64,000 bases of DNA from Acuticoccus sp039189655 (GTDB taxonomy: Bacteria; Pseudomonadota; Alphaproteobacteria; Rhizobiales; Amorphaceae), in NCBI GenBank assembly GCA_039189655.1, contig JBCCYN010000002.1:19717-83716 (forward strand), given 5' to 3'. Positions 55,719 through 64,000 of the stretch are shown in pieces. The position numbers were made by a program, and so were the translations under genes. Below the pieces are notes generated by a model, which searched no databases, was not told the DNA's origin, and saw nothing but the letters and a program-made list of their open reading frames with translations. Within the stretch, counting starts at the first letter, position 1, and the number at the start of each line of letters is the position of its first letter.

Positions 55719-56938
55719 GCGAAAAAGCCCTCGCCCTTGCCGGCGCCATCGACGAAGCCGCCTGCCTCAATTCCCTTTCCGAAATGGTCCGGCACAAAAG
55801 CTATTCTGAAACGCCGGGGGAGCGGGTTCTCGCCGAACGCATGGTCGAGATCATGAGCGATATGGGGCTTGAAGCGTTTCTTCAGCCGGTTCCGGGGAAC
55901 CGCGTCAACGCCATCGGCATCTGGCGCGGCACCGGCGGCGGAAAGAGCCTTTTGTTCAACGGGCACCTCGACACCAATCCTGTCTCCGAAGGGTGGACGG
56001 TGGATCCGTGGGGTGGGCTTGTGGACGAAGACTTCATCTACGGGATCGGCGTATCGAACATGAAGGCGGGTGTTGCCGCTTCGCTCTGCGCCGTGCGCAC
56101 GCTGATTAAGCGTGGCGCGCGCCTCAAGGGTGACGTCATCCTCACCTATGTGGTGGGTGAACTTCAGGGTGGCGTCGGGACGCTTGCCGCTGTCCAGCAA
56201 GGAACGAAGGCGGACTACTTCGTCAATTCTGAGCCGACGGACCTTCAGGCCGTCACCATGCATGCCGAGGCATTTGTCTTTGTGATCGAGCTAACCGGCA
56301 TTACGCGCCATATGTCCAAGCGGGAGTAGGCCGTCGACGCCATCCGCGCTGCATGCGATCTCGTGCCTATGCTCACGGACCTTACCTTTTCCGATGCACC
56401 GACCGATGAGCACCGCAGCATCAACCGCGTCCACGTGGGCACCATCCGCGGCGCTCTGGGTCAAAACTTTGAGGATTGGCGACCACCCCAAGTCGCTGAT
56501 TTTGTGCGCCTCACCGGGTCAGGGCGCATTGGGCCTGGTCAGAGTCAGGACCATGCGCTCAAGGATCTACGTACGGTTCTAAGCGCCCTTGAGGCAAAGT
56601 GGCCCGGCCTGAAGACGAGAGTGGAGATCGAGGCGCGCGACGGAAAGCCAACCATGCCCGCCTTCGAGGTGCCTAAGGATGCCACCATCGTCAAATCACT
56701 CAACCGCGCGTACAGCGCTATTCGCGGTGAGCCTCAGCCCACCGGCGCCATCACACCCCCCGGATACTACGGAACGGACGCCGGCCACCTTTACGCGGTT
56801 GGGGGTATGGAAGGTGTCGTGTGCGGGCCGGGTGGGCGATACAATACCATGCCCGACGAGCGCGTTGATCGCATCGATTACTTGGATATGGCTCGTATTT
56901 ATATCATTGTAATGTGTGATATCTGTAGAATAGAATAG
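55715..56938 (+). pseudogene. M20-fold hydrolase gene interrupted by one in-frame TAG
   Basis: Two parts of one reading frame, 55715-56329 and 56330-56938, are separated only by TAG at 56327-56329 within GITRHMSKRE-(stop)-AVDAI, where the M20 family normally reads on. Joined, about 406 residues. The metal site is also unusual: GHLDT is kept, but the bridging Asp of GRGxxDMK is Asn (GIGVSNMKAG), the EE pair reads GELQGG, and the late His ligand is missing (GPGGRYNTMPDERV). It closes the ABC operon. It could be a recent pseudogene, a read-through case or a sequencing error. Confidence 0.8.
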
Positions 56939-57141
56939 TATGGTCCACGCCTCTTAACGCAAGTTTCGATTTGCAGCCAGACTAACGGGTGATCAATGGC
57001 CTTAGCGGTCATTGATCCGCCTGGGATGGCTTTGGGCAATTCGCCGCTATCCGCGGCGCACCAGCAAGCGGAAACCGCTTGACGCCCGTGCGGCCACGTT
57101 GTCTAGCATCGTCAACCGTGCCCAACGTTGATCAGGAACCC

Positions 57142-57993
57142 ATGCGACGGCATCATTTCATTTCCGGTCTGCCGCGGTCCGGCTCCACCCTCACGGCCGC
57201 GATCCTTCGACAGAACCCAAAATTCCATGCAGGCATGTCGAGTCCCATCGCCTCGTTGTTCGAAGGGATGATTGCCCAGGTTTCTGCCGGAACCGAACTT
57301 TCGAGCACAGTCACCAGCGAACAACGGGCTCGGCTTCTGCGCGGTCTCTTTGACAGTTACTATGCCAACCGCGAAGAAGATATCATCTTTGACACCAACC
57401 GTGCATGGACGGCAAAGCTTCCAGCGTTGATGGAAGTATTTCCGGATGCGAAGGTCATTTGTCTGGTCCGCGACATCTCTTGGATCATGGATTCCATGGA
57501 ACGTCAGTTTCGCCAGAATCCGTTCGAGCACACGCGTCTTTTCAATAGCCCCAACGAGAGGGCGACGGTGTATACCCGCGTAGAGGCCCTGGCTGGAGCA
57601 AACCGTCTTGTCGGGTTCCCGTGGCATGCGCTGCGGGAGGGTTGTTACTCGGAGTTTGCAGATCGGATCGTCATCGTCGAATACGATCTTTTGGTCGCCC
57701 GTCCGGCGGAAGTTTTTAAACTCATCTATGAGTTTTTGGGTGAGCCACTCTTTGAGCATGATTTTGAGGCGGTCGAGTACGACGCGCCAGACTTTGACGC
57801 ACAGCTCGGATTGGATGGCCTCCACCGCGTACACGCCCAGGTGTCGCCGCGACCCCGTGCAACGGTGCTTCCACCGGATCTCTTCGAGCGCTATGCCAAG
57901 CTCGCATTCTGGAGGACCCTGAACCAGTCCACCGCTTTCCGCATCGTTACCAAAGCCGATGAAGAACAGTCTCAGGAGATGCCGAAGGCATAA
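57142..57993 (+). CDS. Sulfotransferase family protein
   Basis: A 283-residue PAPS-type sulfotransferase. The 5'-phosphosulfate loop is FISGLPRSGSTLTAAILRQN at the very N-terminus, and the 3'-phosphate-binding region is KVICLVRDISWIMDSMERQF. The second half holds RIVIVEYDLLVARPAEVFKL. Such proteins sulfate lipids, saccharides or small molecules; the acceptor is unknown. The ATG at 57142 has AGGA six bases upstream; a GTG at 57118 is possible. It has its own promoter region of 203 bp and converges on batD. Confidence 0.88.
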   Translation: MRRHHFISGLPRSGSTLTAAILRQNPKFHAGMSSPIASLFEGMIAQVSAGTELSSTVTSEQRARLLRGLFDSYYANREEDIIFDTNRAWTAKLPALMEVFPDAKVICLVRDISWIMDSMERQFRQNPFEHTRLFNSPNERATVYTRVEALAGANRLVGFPWHALREGCYSEFADRIVIVEYDLLVARPAEVFKLIYEFLGEPLFEHDFEAVEYDAPDFDAQLGLDGLHRVHAQVSPRPRATVLPPDLFERYAKLAFWRTLNQSTAFRIVTKADEEQSQEMPKA

Positions 57994-58355
57994 AAAACGC
58001 TGATTTTCAGCACTGAACTTAACGCCTAAATCGTGGAATCTGAGGCGAGCCGAAACATAAAAAATCAGTCCTCAAATGATGATCGAGTGTATTTGGTTGT
58101 CTAATACTTATTTGTTCTTGCGGTTTGCGCTTGGCAGCTGAGGTTATCTGAAAAAGAAGCTCTTGCTATCGGTCCATTCAATTCCGGCGCAAAAATCCCC
58201 GGTCCAAACCATGCATTGGGAATGATCAGAGGTGAGGCTCACTCTACAGTCCGGAGTGCATCGATTGGGTGAACGGTGCGTGGTGTCACTGGAAAGAACT
58301 ACAAAAATTCCGAATGCCCTAGCGGCTAGGCAAGCAAGAAGTGAAAGTCGAGCTG
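57994..58355. other. Intergenic region between convergent sulfotransferase and BatD genes
   Basis: About 360 bp with lower GC content. A weak 5-bp hairpin (GCTGA/TCAGC, 57999-58011) lies right after the sulfotransferase stop without a T-tract. An open frame at 58144-58479 on the minus strand overlaps BatD and lacks coding character. I see nothing else. Confidence 0.45.
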
Positions 58356-59669
58356 TTACGGAAGCAATGAGATTTTCGCCCGTCTGTGACCTGGGTTGAG
58401 GGGACGCAAAGCGCCGACGGTTTTTGGGGCTCGCGTCCTTTTTCGGAGTGCTGTGAGTGCGCGCTCCAGAGCATCCCATGATCGAGAATCCCGTGCAGGT
58501 GCAGACTGGCCATAGCGTGCCGCGCCAAGAGACAGCAACGCTGTCTTGACGGTGTCATCCTGGAGCGGATCGGAACCTCCTGCGCGCTCCCACCAAACCT
58601 CTAGCGCGGAGGCCAACACTACGTAATCGCGTTGGTTCAAGGTTCTTTTGAGCTGACGCCATGCGAAGCCCTCCGAGGCCCGGTGGGTTTCGCGAAACAC
58701 AGAAATCCGCCCCCGTATCGCCGGAATTGTTAGGCGCAAGAGGAAAGCGGCGGTGGCGGCCAGAACGAAGGCGGCGATAACAAGGGCGGCGATGGAGCGC
58801 CAATCGCGCGCTGTGGTTTGCGTGGCGGGCGGGCCTTCCACGGAAAACTCCAGACCATCCACCCGGGCGGTTTTGACCGTCTTGTCATCGATGTCGAACC
58901 ATTTGAGCGTGATTTCCGGCACGACACCTCCACCACCGCCCTCGGCCACGTAGCTCACACGCTCGACGCGCGTTCCGGTCAGAAGGCCCCGCGCGTCGTG
59001 CTGGTTTAGGATGGGCTCATCTGGGTAGGCAGCAACGCCTGAAAGGTTTGGTTGGGGTTGGAGGCGCGGGAGAAACATCGGCGAAGCGCCTTCGATGGAA
59101 GCCGTTATGGTCCGTGTGACGCTGTCGCCGGGGACCATGTCGACGGGTTTTCCTTCGATCTCCTGCGTGAGCGTCAAATCGTTCGCCGCTATGAACGGGT
59201 CAAGACTTTCGGCACCCTCCGGAATCATGCCGGTAAAGGCGATGGGTTGGGTGGTGAGTGTCGTCTTGTTTTCCGCCCCGGATGTCGGGTCTCTCCAGGT
59301 CACGATGACCTGTTGCGGCTGGATGGAAAACTGCCCCGGCACCATGGGAGAAACCCGGAAGTTCCGCGTTAGTCCGGACCAGGTCTCTCCGTCGATGCGT
59401 TCCGACGTGGGGTTCGTGGACCGCTCCGGCAGACGCACGAGAAGATTGGCCGCCTCAAGGGTCGGCCAGACGGGAGGCTTGGGCATGAACGTCGGGACAA
59501 GCACCGTCATCCGCAGGCTGAGGGATTGACCGGGAATGGCTTCGGTCTCAGGGAACTCGACCCGAAGCAAGGGCACCAAGGGAACCTTTTCGGCGTCGGT
59601 GTCCTGCGCCTCTGGCAGAACCGGCGCGGCAAATACGAGGAGGGCAAGGAAGGCAGCGGAGCGCATCAT
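58356..59669 (-). CDS. BatD-like protein
   Basis: A 437-residue exported membrane protein of the Bat operon. A signal peptide (about residues 1-20) is followed by beta-sandwich repeats beginning LLRVEFPETEAIPGQSLSLR, with VPGDSVTRTITASIEGASPM in the second, and one transmembrane helix (about residues 293-320). The cytoplasmic C-terminal tail has basic and acidic stretches. BatD is thought to assist envelope stability with BatA/B. It is the last gene of the minus-strand cluster and overlaps batB by 4 bp. Confidence 0.87.
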   Translation of the reverse strand: MMRSAAFLALLVFAAPVLPEAQDTDAEKVPLVPLLRVEFPETEAIPGQSLSLRMTVLVPTFMPKPPVWPTLEAANLLVRLPERSTNPTSERIDGETWSGLTRNFRVSPMVPGQFSIQPQQVIVTWRDPTSGAENKTTLTTQPIAFTGMIPEGAESLDPFIAANDLTLTQEIEGKPVDMVPGDSVTRTITASIEGASPMFLPRLQPQPNLSGVAAYPDEPILNQHDARGLLTGTRVERVSYVAEGGGGGVVPEITLKWFDIDDKTVKTARVDGLEFSVEGPPATQTTARDWRSIAALVIAAFVLAATAAFLLRLTIPAIRGRISVFRETHRASEGFAWRQLKRTLNQRDYVVLASALEVWWERAGGSDPLQDDTVKTALLSLGAARYGQSAPARDSRSWDALERALTALRKRTRAPKTVGALRPLNPGHRRAKISLLP

Positions 59670-61279
59670 TGAGTTTCTCCCCGCGGTTGCGGGCTTTCCT
59701 CAGATGGTGGCGCCGTCATCCCCCGGCTACTTTCCGAAGTTCGTCCGGCCTGCGCCTCGTTGGTGCTGCGTGCGTCCTCCAGAGCGAAGCGGATCCGCAG
59801 AAAGTCTTCGGTTCGCGTGTCCACCGTGTTCATCCACTGGTCGGCAGTGAGGAGGGCGTTCCCTGTTTCGTCTTGTGGCACGTCCATTTGCGTGTCGGCG
59901 CCGGCACCGCTCTCGTTGTCGAACACCACTTCGTCCGCGCCGATGCCGGCCTCTTCTCCAGTGTCAGATTGGGTTCGCACCCGTTCGATGTAGTCGACGA
60001 TCTTTCGGGCTTGTTCCAGGTTTTGCGCCGCGCCGGGGTAGTCGGGGTCCCGTTCCAGCGCCGTCTGAAAACTGCGAACCCCTTCGCGATAGCCCCGTGA
60101 CTTGATGTGCGCCATTCCTTGAATGAACGCCGCCTCGGCGGTGTCCAAGCGGTTCAAGACCCCAACGGCGGCTTCATACTGGCCATCACGGTAAAGGGCG
60201 TAGCCGCGCCAGAGCGGGTCGACAAACAGCTCGGCCGCACGTTTGAACTTTCGATCCTCCACGGCGAGCCGGCCTTGTTGGTCGGGGGTGAAGAACCAAT
60301 CGGCAATACCGTCCGCCTGCGCAGGGCCGGGCATGGCAAGGGGAACCGCAAGCCCAGCAATGATGGCCCAACGCATGGTCCATCCGCGGCGGAACCAGAA
60401 GAGAAGGAGAATTGCAGCCGGCCAAGCCAACCAATGGGCGCGGTCGTTCCAGGGTTGGTCGGCATCGTTGAGCTGCGCACGGCGGTAGGCAGCATTGAGG
60501 AGAGCGTCGATCCTGCGAATGTCCGCAGCGTCAGGGGTAGCGGGGATCACGGTTCCCTTGATGGCGTCGAGCCCACGGTCGCGGGTGCCTTCGGGGAGCA
60601 CCGCGAGCACCGCAATGGGATAGGCACTGCGATCAAGGGCCGGCACGTCTACAGGGTCGATGGCGTCGGTCACGAACAAGATGCCGCCAGGCGACGACTC
60701 CTGAGCCAAAAGGGTTTCGGCGAGCGCCAGTGCGTCGGCTGCGACAGCACCTTCGCGTGGCATGATTTCTGGCGTGAGGCCCTCCAAGTAGGGCACCATC
60801 ACCTGCGCATCTTCCGTCATGGGTAAAACCCCGTGGGCGCTGCCAGCGTAGGCCACCAGCGCAGTGCGCGCACCAGCGCGCAGATCCAGAAAGTCGCGAA
60901 TCTTCTGCTTGCCGCGCTCCAAGCGCGATGGGGGAACGTCGCCATTTTCCATGGACGGCGTGACGGAAAACACCACCACGGCCGGAGCCGATTGGGCCGC
61001 GAATGGGTCCGCCTCTCGGGACCAGGTCGGTCCAGCCGCCCCCAGGGTGCCGAGGACGAGAACCAGCGCAACGCCATCGATGGGTCGAACGCGCCGCCGC
61101 TGGCCTTGGCCGACCGTGAGCGCCGCACGCAGATGTGGGGCGATGGCGGCAGCCCCGACGTCGCGTGTGCGCCCTGCGCGCCGCACTGCCCACCAAAGGC
61201 CGGCGATCACGGGGAGGAGCAGCAAAAACCAAGGACGCAGAAAGTGGAATGCCTCGGCGAAGAAGCTGAGCTCGCTCAT
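59666..61279 (-). CDS. BatB-BatC type fusion: von Willebrand A domain with TPR repeats
   Basis: A 537-residue inner-membrane protein. Two N-terminal helices (about 14-32 and 66-82) and a VWA domain (about 90-270) resemble BatB, with DVPPSRLERGKQKIRDFLDL and ALVAYAGSAHGVLPMTEDAQ. Then come two more helices and TPR repeats (YALYRDGQYEAAVGVLNRLD, SFQTALERDPDYPGAAQNLE) as in BatC. The MIDAS metal motif DxSxS is degenerate (SVTPS). The Glu/Ser-rich tail is disordered. The ATG at 61279 overlaps the batA stop. Confidence 0.87.
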   Translation of the reverse strand: MSELSFFAEAFHFLRPWFLLLLPVIAGLWWAVRRAGRTRDVGAAAIAPHLRAALTVGQGQRRRVRPIDGVALVLVLGTLGAAGPTWSREADPFAAQSAPAVVVFSVTPSMENGDVPPSRLERGKQKIRDFLDLRAGARTALVAYAGSAHGVLPMTEDAQVMVPYLEGLTPEIMPREGAVAADALALAETLLAQESSPGGILFVTDAIDPVDVPALDRSAYPIAVLAVLPEGTRDRGLDAIKGTVIPATPDAADIRRIDALLNAAYRRAQLNDADQPWNDRAHWLAWPAAILLLFWFRRGWTMRWAIIAGLAVPLAMPGPAQADGIADWFFTPDQQGRLAVEDRKFKRAAELFVDPLWRGYALYRDGQYEAAVGVLNRLDTAEAAFIQGMAHIKSRGYREGVRSFQTALERDPDYPGAAQNLEQARKIVDYIERVRTQSDTGEEAGIGADEVVFDNESGAGADTQMDVPQDETGNALLTADQWMNTVDTRTEDFLRIRFALEDARSTNEAQAGRTSESSRGMTAPPSEESPQPRGETQ

Positions 61280-62295
61280 GCCGTTGTCTCGCGCTGCGCG
61301 ATCACACCGGGGCGTTTGCGTCGATGCCGCTTTGCACCGAGGTAGAGCAGAGCGGCGGTGGCGGTTCCCAGGAGGGTTGCAAGGGCAAGGGGCACCCATG
61401 CCAGCGATTGGCGCGGGCGATAGGAAAGTGTTTCCACTTCGCGTGGCGCAAGGGCGTCAATGCGATCGTAGACCGCCTCAAGGGCACCTTCATCTTCAGC
61501 GAAGAAGTATTCGCCACCGGTGCGGCTCGCGATGATCTGTAGTGTGGCAAGATCGACGCGGGCTTCGCCGGTAGCATCGGGATCACCGACGCCGATGGTG
61601 AAAACCTCGACCCCACGGTCTGCGGCAATCTCGGCGGCGTTCACCGGGCTCATGCGGCTTGCGGTGTCGGACCCGTCCGAGAGCAGGATGAGGAGGCGTT
61701 GGTCGATGTCGCTGGCCTCAAAGGTGCGTATGGCAAGGCCGATGGAATCGCCGAGCGCGGTGTGCGGGCCGGCCATGCCGACCTCGGTGCGGTCAAGGAG
61801 TTCGGAGATGGTGGAAAGGTCATCCGTGAGCGGCGTCTGAAGGTATGCGGCCGAGCCGAAGACGATGAGCGCCATACGGTCTCCGTCCCGCCCTTCCACG
61901 AACGCTTTGACCACATCGCGCACGGCCGCAAGGCGCTGTTTGCGCTCGCCTTCCGGTGTCAGGAAGTCTTTCGTGTCCATGGAGCCGGAAATATCGATGG
62001 CGAGCACGACGTCCCGCGCGGCCTTTTCCATGAGCACGGGTGCGCCAACCCGCTCGGGCTCCGTAAGGGCCAAGACGATGAGCACCCAGCACAGACTTGC
62101 CGCCACCATGGAAATCCGTGGGCGCGACAGCACGATCGCGCCAGGGCGCGGCGTTGCGCCTGCCGCTTCAGCCATGCGCCGGAAGAACGGAAAGCGCAAC
62201 GCTGCTTCGCGTTCCCGGTGCGGCGGCAGGAAGCGCCAAACGAGAAGAGGCAGCGGCAACAAAAGAAGCAACCAGGGGGCGGCGAGCGATATCAC
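61276..62295 (-). CDS. BatA-like von Willebrand A domain membrane protein
   Basis: A 339-residue protein with two N-terminal helices, a VWA domain with an intact MIDAS motif (AIDISGSMDTKDF, near residue 97, with TPLTD and LLSDGSD following), and a C-terminal helix plus basic tail (GAKRHRRKRPGV). BatA acts with MoxR ATPase and BatB/D in envelope-protein maturation. I chose the GTG at 62295, seven bases after GGAGG and overlapping the stop of the DUF4381 gene; the longer frame upstream lies within that gene. Confidence 0.88.
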   Translation of the reverse strand: MISLAAPWLLLLLPLPLLVWRFLPPHREREAALRFPFFRRMAEAAGATPRPGAIVLSRPRISMVAASLCWVLIVLALTEPERVGAPVLMEKAARDVVLAIDISGSMDTKDFLTPEGERKQRLAAVRDVVKAFVEGRDGDRMALIVFGSAAYLQTPLTDDLSTISELLDRTEVGMAGPHTALGDSIGLAIRTFEASDIDQRLLILLSDGSDTASRMSPVNAAEIAADRGVEVFTIGVGDPDATGEARVDLATLQIIASRTGGEYFFAEDEGALEAVYDRIDALAPREVETLSYRPRQSLAWVPLALATLLGTATAALLYLGAKRHRRKRPGVIAQRETTA

Positions 62296-62819
62296 GCGTC
62301 CGCCTCCTTCAGGGTACGCCCGCGCTGCGAACGCTCGGATGCCCGATGGGTTCGCAACCAACCCTCCGCAGCCTTCCTGAGCTGTGGGGACGGGGGCGCG
62401 GCCTCGTTGCGGTAGGGTGCAAGGTACATTTCCTTGCCGGCGATGGCGGGGAAGTCATCGCTGCCCGTGCGATCGAGAAACGCGATCCACTCTGTGCCGA
62501 CGAGGTTCGCCACATCCGGTCGTGGATAGGCTGTGAGTGCTGCCTGGCGGACGATTTGCGCAATGTCTGACGAGGTTTGCGCGCGCAGAACCGCGTCGAG
62601 GGCTGCTCGGCGGTACGCATTGGCGCGACGGTGCGCGGCGTAGCGATGGACCACCCAACCGATGAGACAAATTGCAAGGATCGCAAGCGCAGCCCACCCC
62701 CATGTCTGCGGCGTGAGCGGGATGGGTGCAGGCGGGGGTGGTTCGATCAGACCGCCGATGAGATCGACGAGATTTTCCGGTGGCGCGTCGGCCGCCATTG
62801 CTGCGCCGTCTTCGTTCAT
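62292..62819 (-). CDS. DUF4381 domain membrane protein
   Basis: A 175-residue single-helix protein, typical of the DUF4381 member of MoxR/Bat operons. A proline-rich lead (IEPPPPAPIPLTPQTWGW) precedes the membrane helix (about residues 43-60), and the cytosolic part ends in ALTAYPRPDVANLVGTEWIA followed by FLDRTGSDDF. It overlaps both neighbours by 4 bp. Its role is unknown but it is constantly found between the DUF58 and VWA genes. Confidence 0.9.
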   Translation of the reverse strand: MNEDGAAMAADAPPENLVDLIGGLIEPPPPAPIPLTPQTWGWAALAILAICLIGWVVHRYAAHRRANAYRRAALDAVLRAQTSSDIAQIVRQAALTAYPRPDVANLVGTEWIAFLDRTGSDDFPAIAGKEMYLAPYRNEAAPPSPQLRKAAEGWLRTHRASERSQRGRTLKEADA

Positions 62820-63805
62820 CTTGGCGGCAGGCCCATCAGGCGTCGCATCTGCAGCAGTGTTTCCTCGCCGGCGGAAAGGGGCAGAATCGGGACACCGAAG
62901 CGCCGTTGCCAGTCGAGCACCTGCGCAAGGCGCCCCTTTGCCAGCAACGCGGCGAGCCCGCGGCGGGGGCCGGGGGCGTCGGTGTCGATGTCGGCTTGTA
63001 GTTCCCCGTCCGAGACGACGACGCGCATTCCTTTCGGAAGGTCTGCTGCCATCGGGTCAGTTACGGTCACAAGGATAAGGTCGTTACGCCTTCCAAGACC
63101 AGAGACGACGCGTTCGGTTTCATCATCGATACCGTCAAAGTCACTGAGCACGATGATGAGGTGATTGCGTGGTGCGATCCGGGCCACCGCCCGCAAAACC
63201 CGAGTAAGACCAATGGGATCGACCGCGGGTGCATCGGCGCGGAGACGTCCGTTGGCATCGCTGAGGGCGGTCAGGAAGCGATTCAATGCAGGTCGGCTAC
63301 GCTGGGGGCGAATTTCTGCGAGGGTGGCGTCGCCGAACACGATACCTCCCACGCGGTCACCCTGCGCCAGAATTCGGAATGCGGCGAATGCAGCCGCCTC
63401 CGCCGCGGTGACCGATTTCATGTGGAGCGTTGAGCCGAAGAACATGCTCATGCGCTGATCCACCACGATGAGGGCTGGCCGGTCGCGTTCTTCGGTCATG
63501 ACGCGCACATGGGGCCGGCCGGTGCGCGCAGTCACCTTCCAGTCAATCGCGCGAATATCGTCGCCGGGAAGATAGTCCCGCAACTCCTCAAAATTGAGCC
63601 CTCGACCGCGCAACCGTGATGCGTGGCGGCCGTTAAGGACCGAGCGGGCCGGTTGACGTGGCAAAAAGCTGAGGCCGCGCGCCTGTCCTTCCAGTGCCCT
63701 TAGGTGCTCCAACGTGACGCTGACGCGTGGGTCTACCGTTGGTCCAGGTGTCGCAGCGGGCGCTGTGCCTGTGCGCAGGCGGGCGGGCAGGGCGGCCTGC
63801 GCCAT
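62816..63805 (-). CDS. DUF58 domain protein
   Basis: A 329-residue DUF58 protein with a VWA-like fold. The N-terminal RGRGLNFEELRDYLPGDDIR followed by AIDWKVTARTGRPHVRV is the family hallmark; the MIDAS-like segment is IVVDQRMSMFFGS. It works with MoxR ATPase; several operons of this kind take part in assembly or activation of envelope proteins. The ATG at 63805 has AGGAGG upstream, and the gene ends in a 4-bp overlap with the DUF4381 gene. Confidence 0.93.
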   Translation of the reverse strand: MAQAALPARLRTGTAPAATPGPTVDPRVSVTLEHLRALEGQARGLSFLPRQPARSVLNGRHASRLRGRGLNFEELRDYLPGDDIRAIDWKVTARTGRPHVRVMTEERDRPALIVVDQRMSMFFGSTLHMKSVTAAEAAAFAAFRILAQGDRVGGIVFGDATLAEIRPQRSRPALNRFLTALSDANGRLRADAPAVDPIGLTRVLRAVARIAPRNHLIIVLSDFDGIDDETERVVSGLGRRNDLILVTVTDPMAADLPKGMRVVVSDGELQADIDTDAPGPRRGLAALLAKGRLAQVLDWQRRFGVPILPLSAGEETLLQMRRLMGLPPR

Positions 63806-63850
63806 CTGGTCAGGCCTCCTGCCGCGATGTTCCCTCGGTGGAGCCCATGA

Positions 63851-64000
63851 TCATGGCAGGGCCACCTGACGCACGATTTCGGCCGTTACGGCGTCCGCCG
63901 AAATGCCCTCACCCTGGGCCTCGTAGGTAAGGCCCAGCCGGTGCCGCATCACGTCCGCGATGATGGCGCGTACGTCTTGCGGATCCACATAGTCGCGGCC
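63851..64000 (-). CDS. MoxR-family AAA+ ATPase, C-terminal end (5' part beyond the window)
   Basis: The last 49 residues of a MoxR ATPase: GRDYVDPQDVRAIIADVMRH, RLGLTYEAQGEGISADAVTA and EIVRQVALP before TGA. This is the conserved lid end with the 'vxpeDvxaxaxxVLrHRl' pattern. It lies 45 bp upstream of the DUF58 gene on the same strand and would supply the ATPase for the whole Bat operon. Confidence 0.92.
   Translation of the reverse strand, partial: GRDYVDPQDVRAIIADVMRHRLGLTYEAQGEGISADAVTAEIVRQVALP

Noticed and set aside
57999..58011. A short hairpin immediately after the sulfotransferase stop
   Set aside because: Only a 5-bp AT-containing stem without a T-tract, too weak to call a terminator.
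58144..58479. A 111-codon minus-strand frame downstream of BatD
   Set aside because: It overlaps the BatD coding end in another frame, has no ribosome site and no coherent domain.

Overview
The window looks like a chromosomal segment of a GC-rich alphaproteobacterium, most likely of the Hyphomicrobiales (Rhizobiales). The evidence is a class I lysyl-tRNA synthetase, CobS/CobT cobaltochelatase subunits with a J-domain protein beside them, an lrp-cysG-DUF2849-cysI-DUF934 sulfite-reduction cluster, an IalB-family protein, a DUF1127/LysR pair and the long alphaproteobacterial type of dCTP deaminase. I found no rRNA, tRNA or CRISPR array.

Layout. 1-16 kb is mostly housekeeping: SCO1/SenC and an MFS permease; dcd-recQ; ispG, a secreted unknown, a pterin dehydratase and a DUF1232 protein; DUF1127/LysR; IalB-rlmN-membrane protein; then the Lrp regulator divergent from siroheme synthase and sulfite reductase. 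16-26 kb has a phytase-like secreted protein, cobT and cobS (separated by a 147-aa gene and a gene-free AT-rich stretch), a J-domain protein, a PPOX flavoprotein, a CFA-synthase-like methyltransferase, a DksA-like protein, an EamA permease and a DsbA-fold isomerase. 26.5-33.3 kb is accessory: a secreted glycoside-hydrolase-like protein, a serralysin-type RTX protease, a membrane-anchored alpha/beta hydrolase and two paralogous secreted proteins of unknown family. Two copies of a 107-bp palindromic repeat lie here in opposite orientation. 33.3-36.2 kb is sdhCDA without sdhB. 36.5-43 kb holds a TraB/GumN protein, an adenosine kinase-like protein, a fluoroacetate-dehalogenase-like hydrolase with the full catalytic set, a CDP-alcohol phosphatidyltransferase, ApaG, a TerB-like protein and class I LysRS. 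A soluble triple-PAS chemoreceptor follows.

45.1-47.5 kb is a cluster of three IS630-family elements in different states of decay. 47.5-56.9 kb is a catabolic/transport island: two M24-fold proteins, a class I glutamine amidotransferase, a complete peptide-type ABC transporter (Tat-exported binding protein, two permeases, fused double ATPase) and an M20-fold hydrolase interrupted by one in-frame TAG. All three peptidase-fold enzymes lack several canonical metal ligands. The window ends with a sulfotransferase and a MoxR-DUF58-DUF4381-BatA-BatB/C-BatD envelope operon cut by the right edge.

The most unusual points are the metal-ligand-deficient hydrolase/ABC island, the 107-bp repeats whose terminal TAG is the stop codon of two unrelated genes, the shared A6G frame-change site in two IS630 transposases, and the intact fluoroacetate dehalogenase signature.
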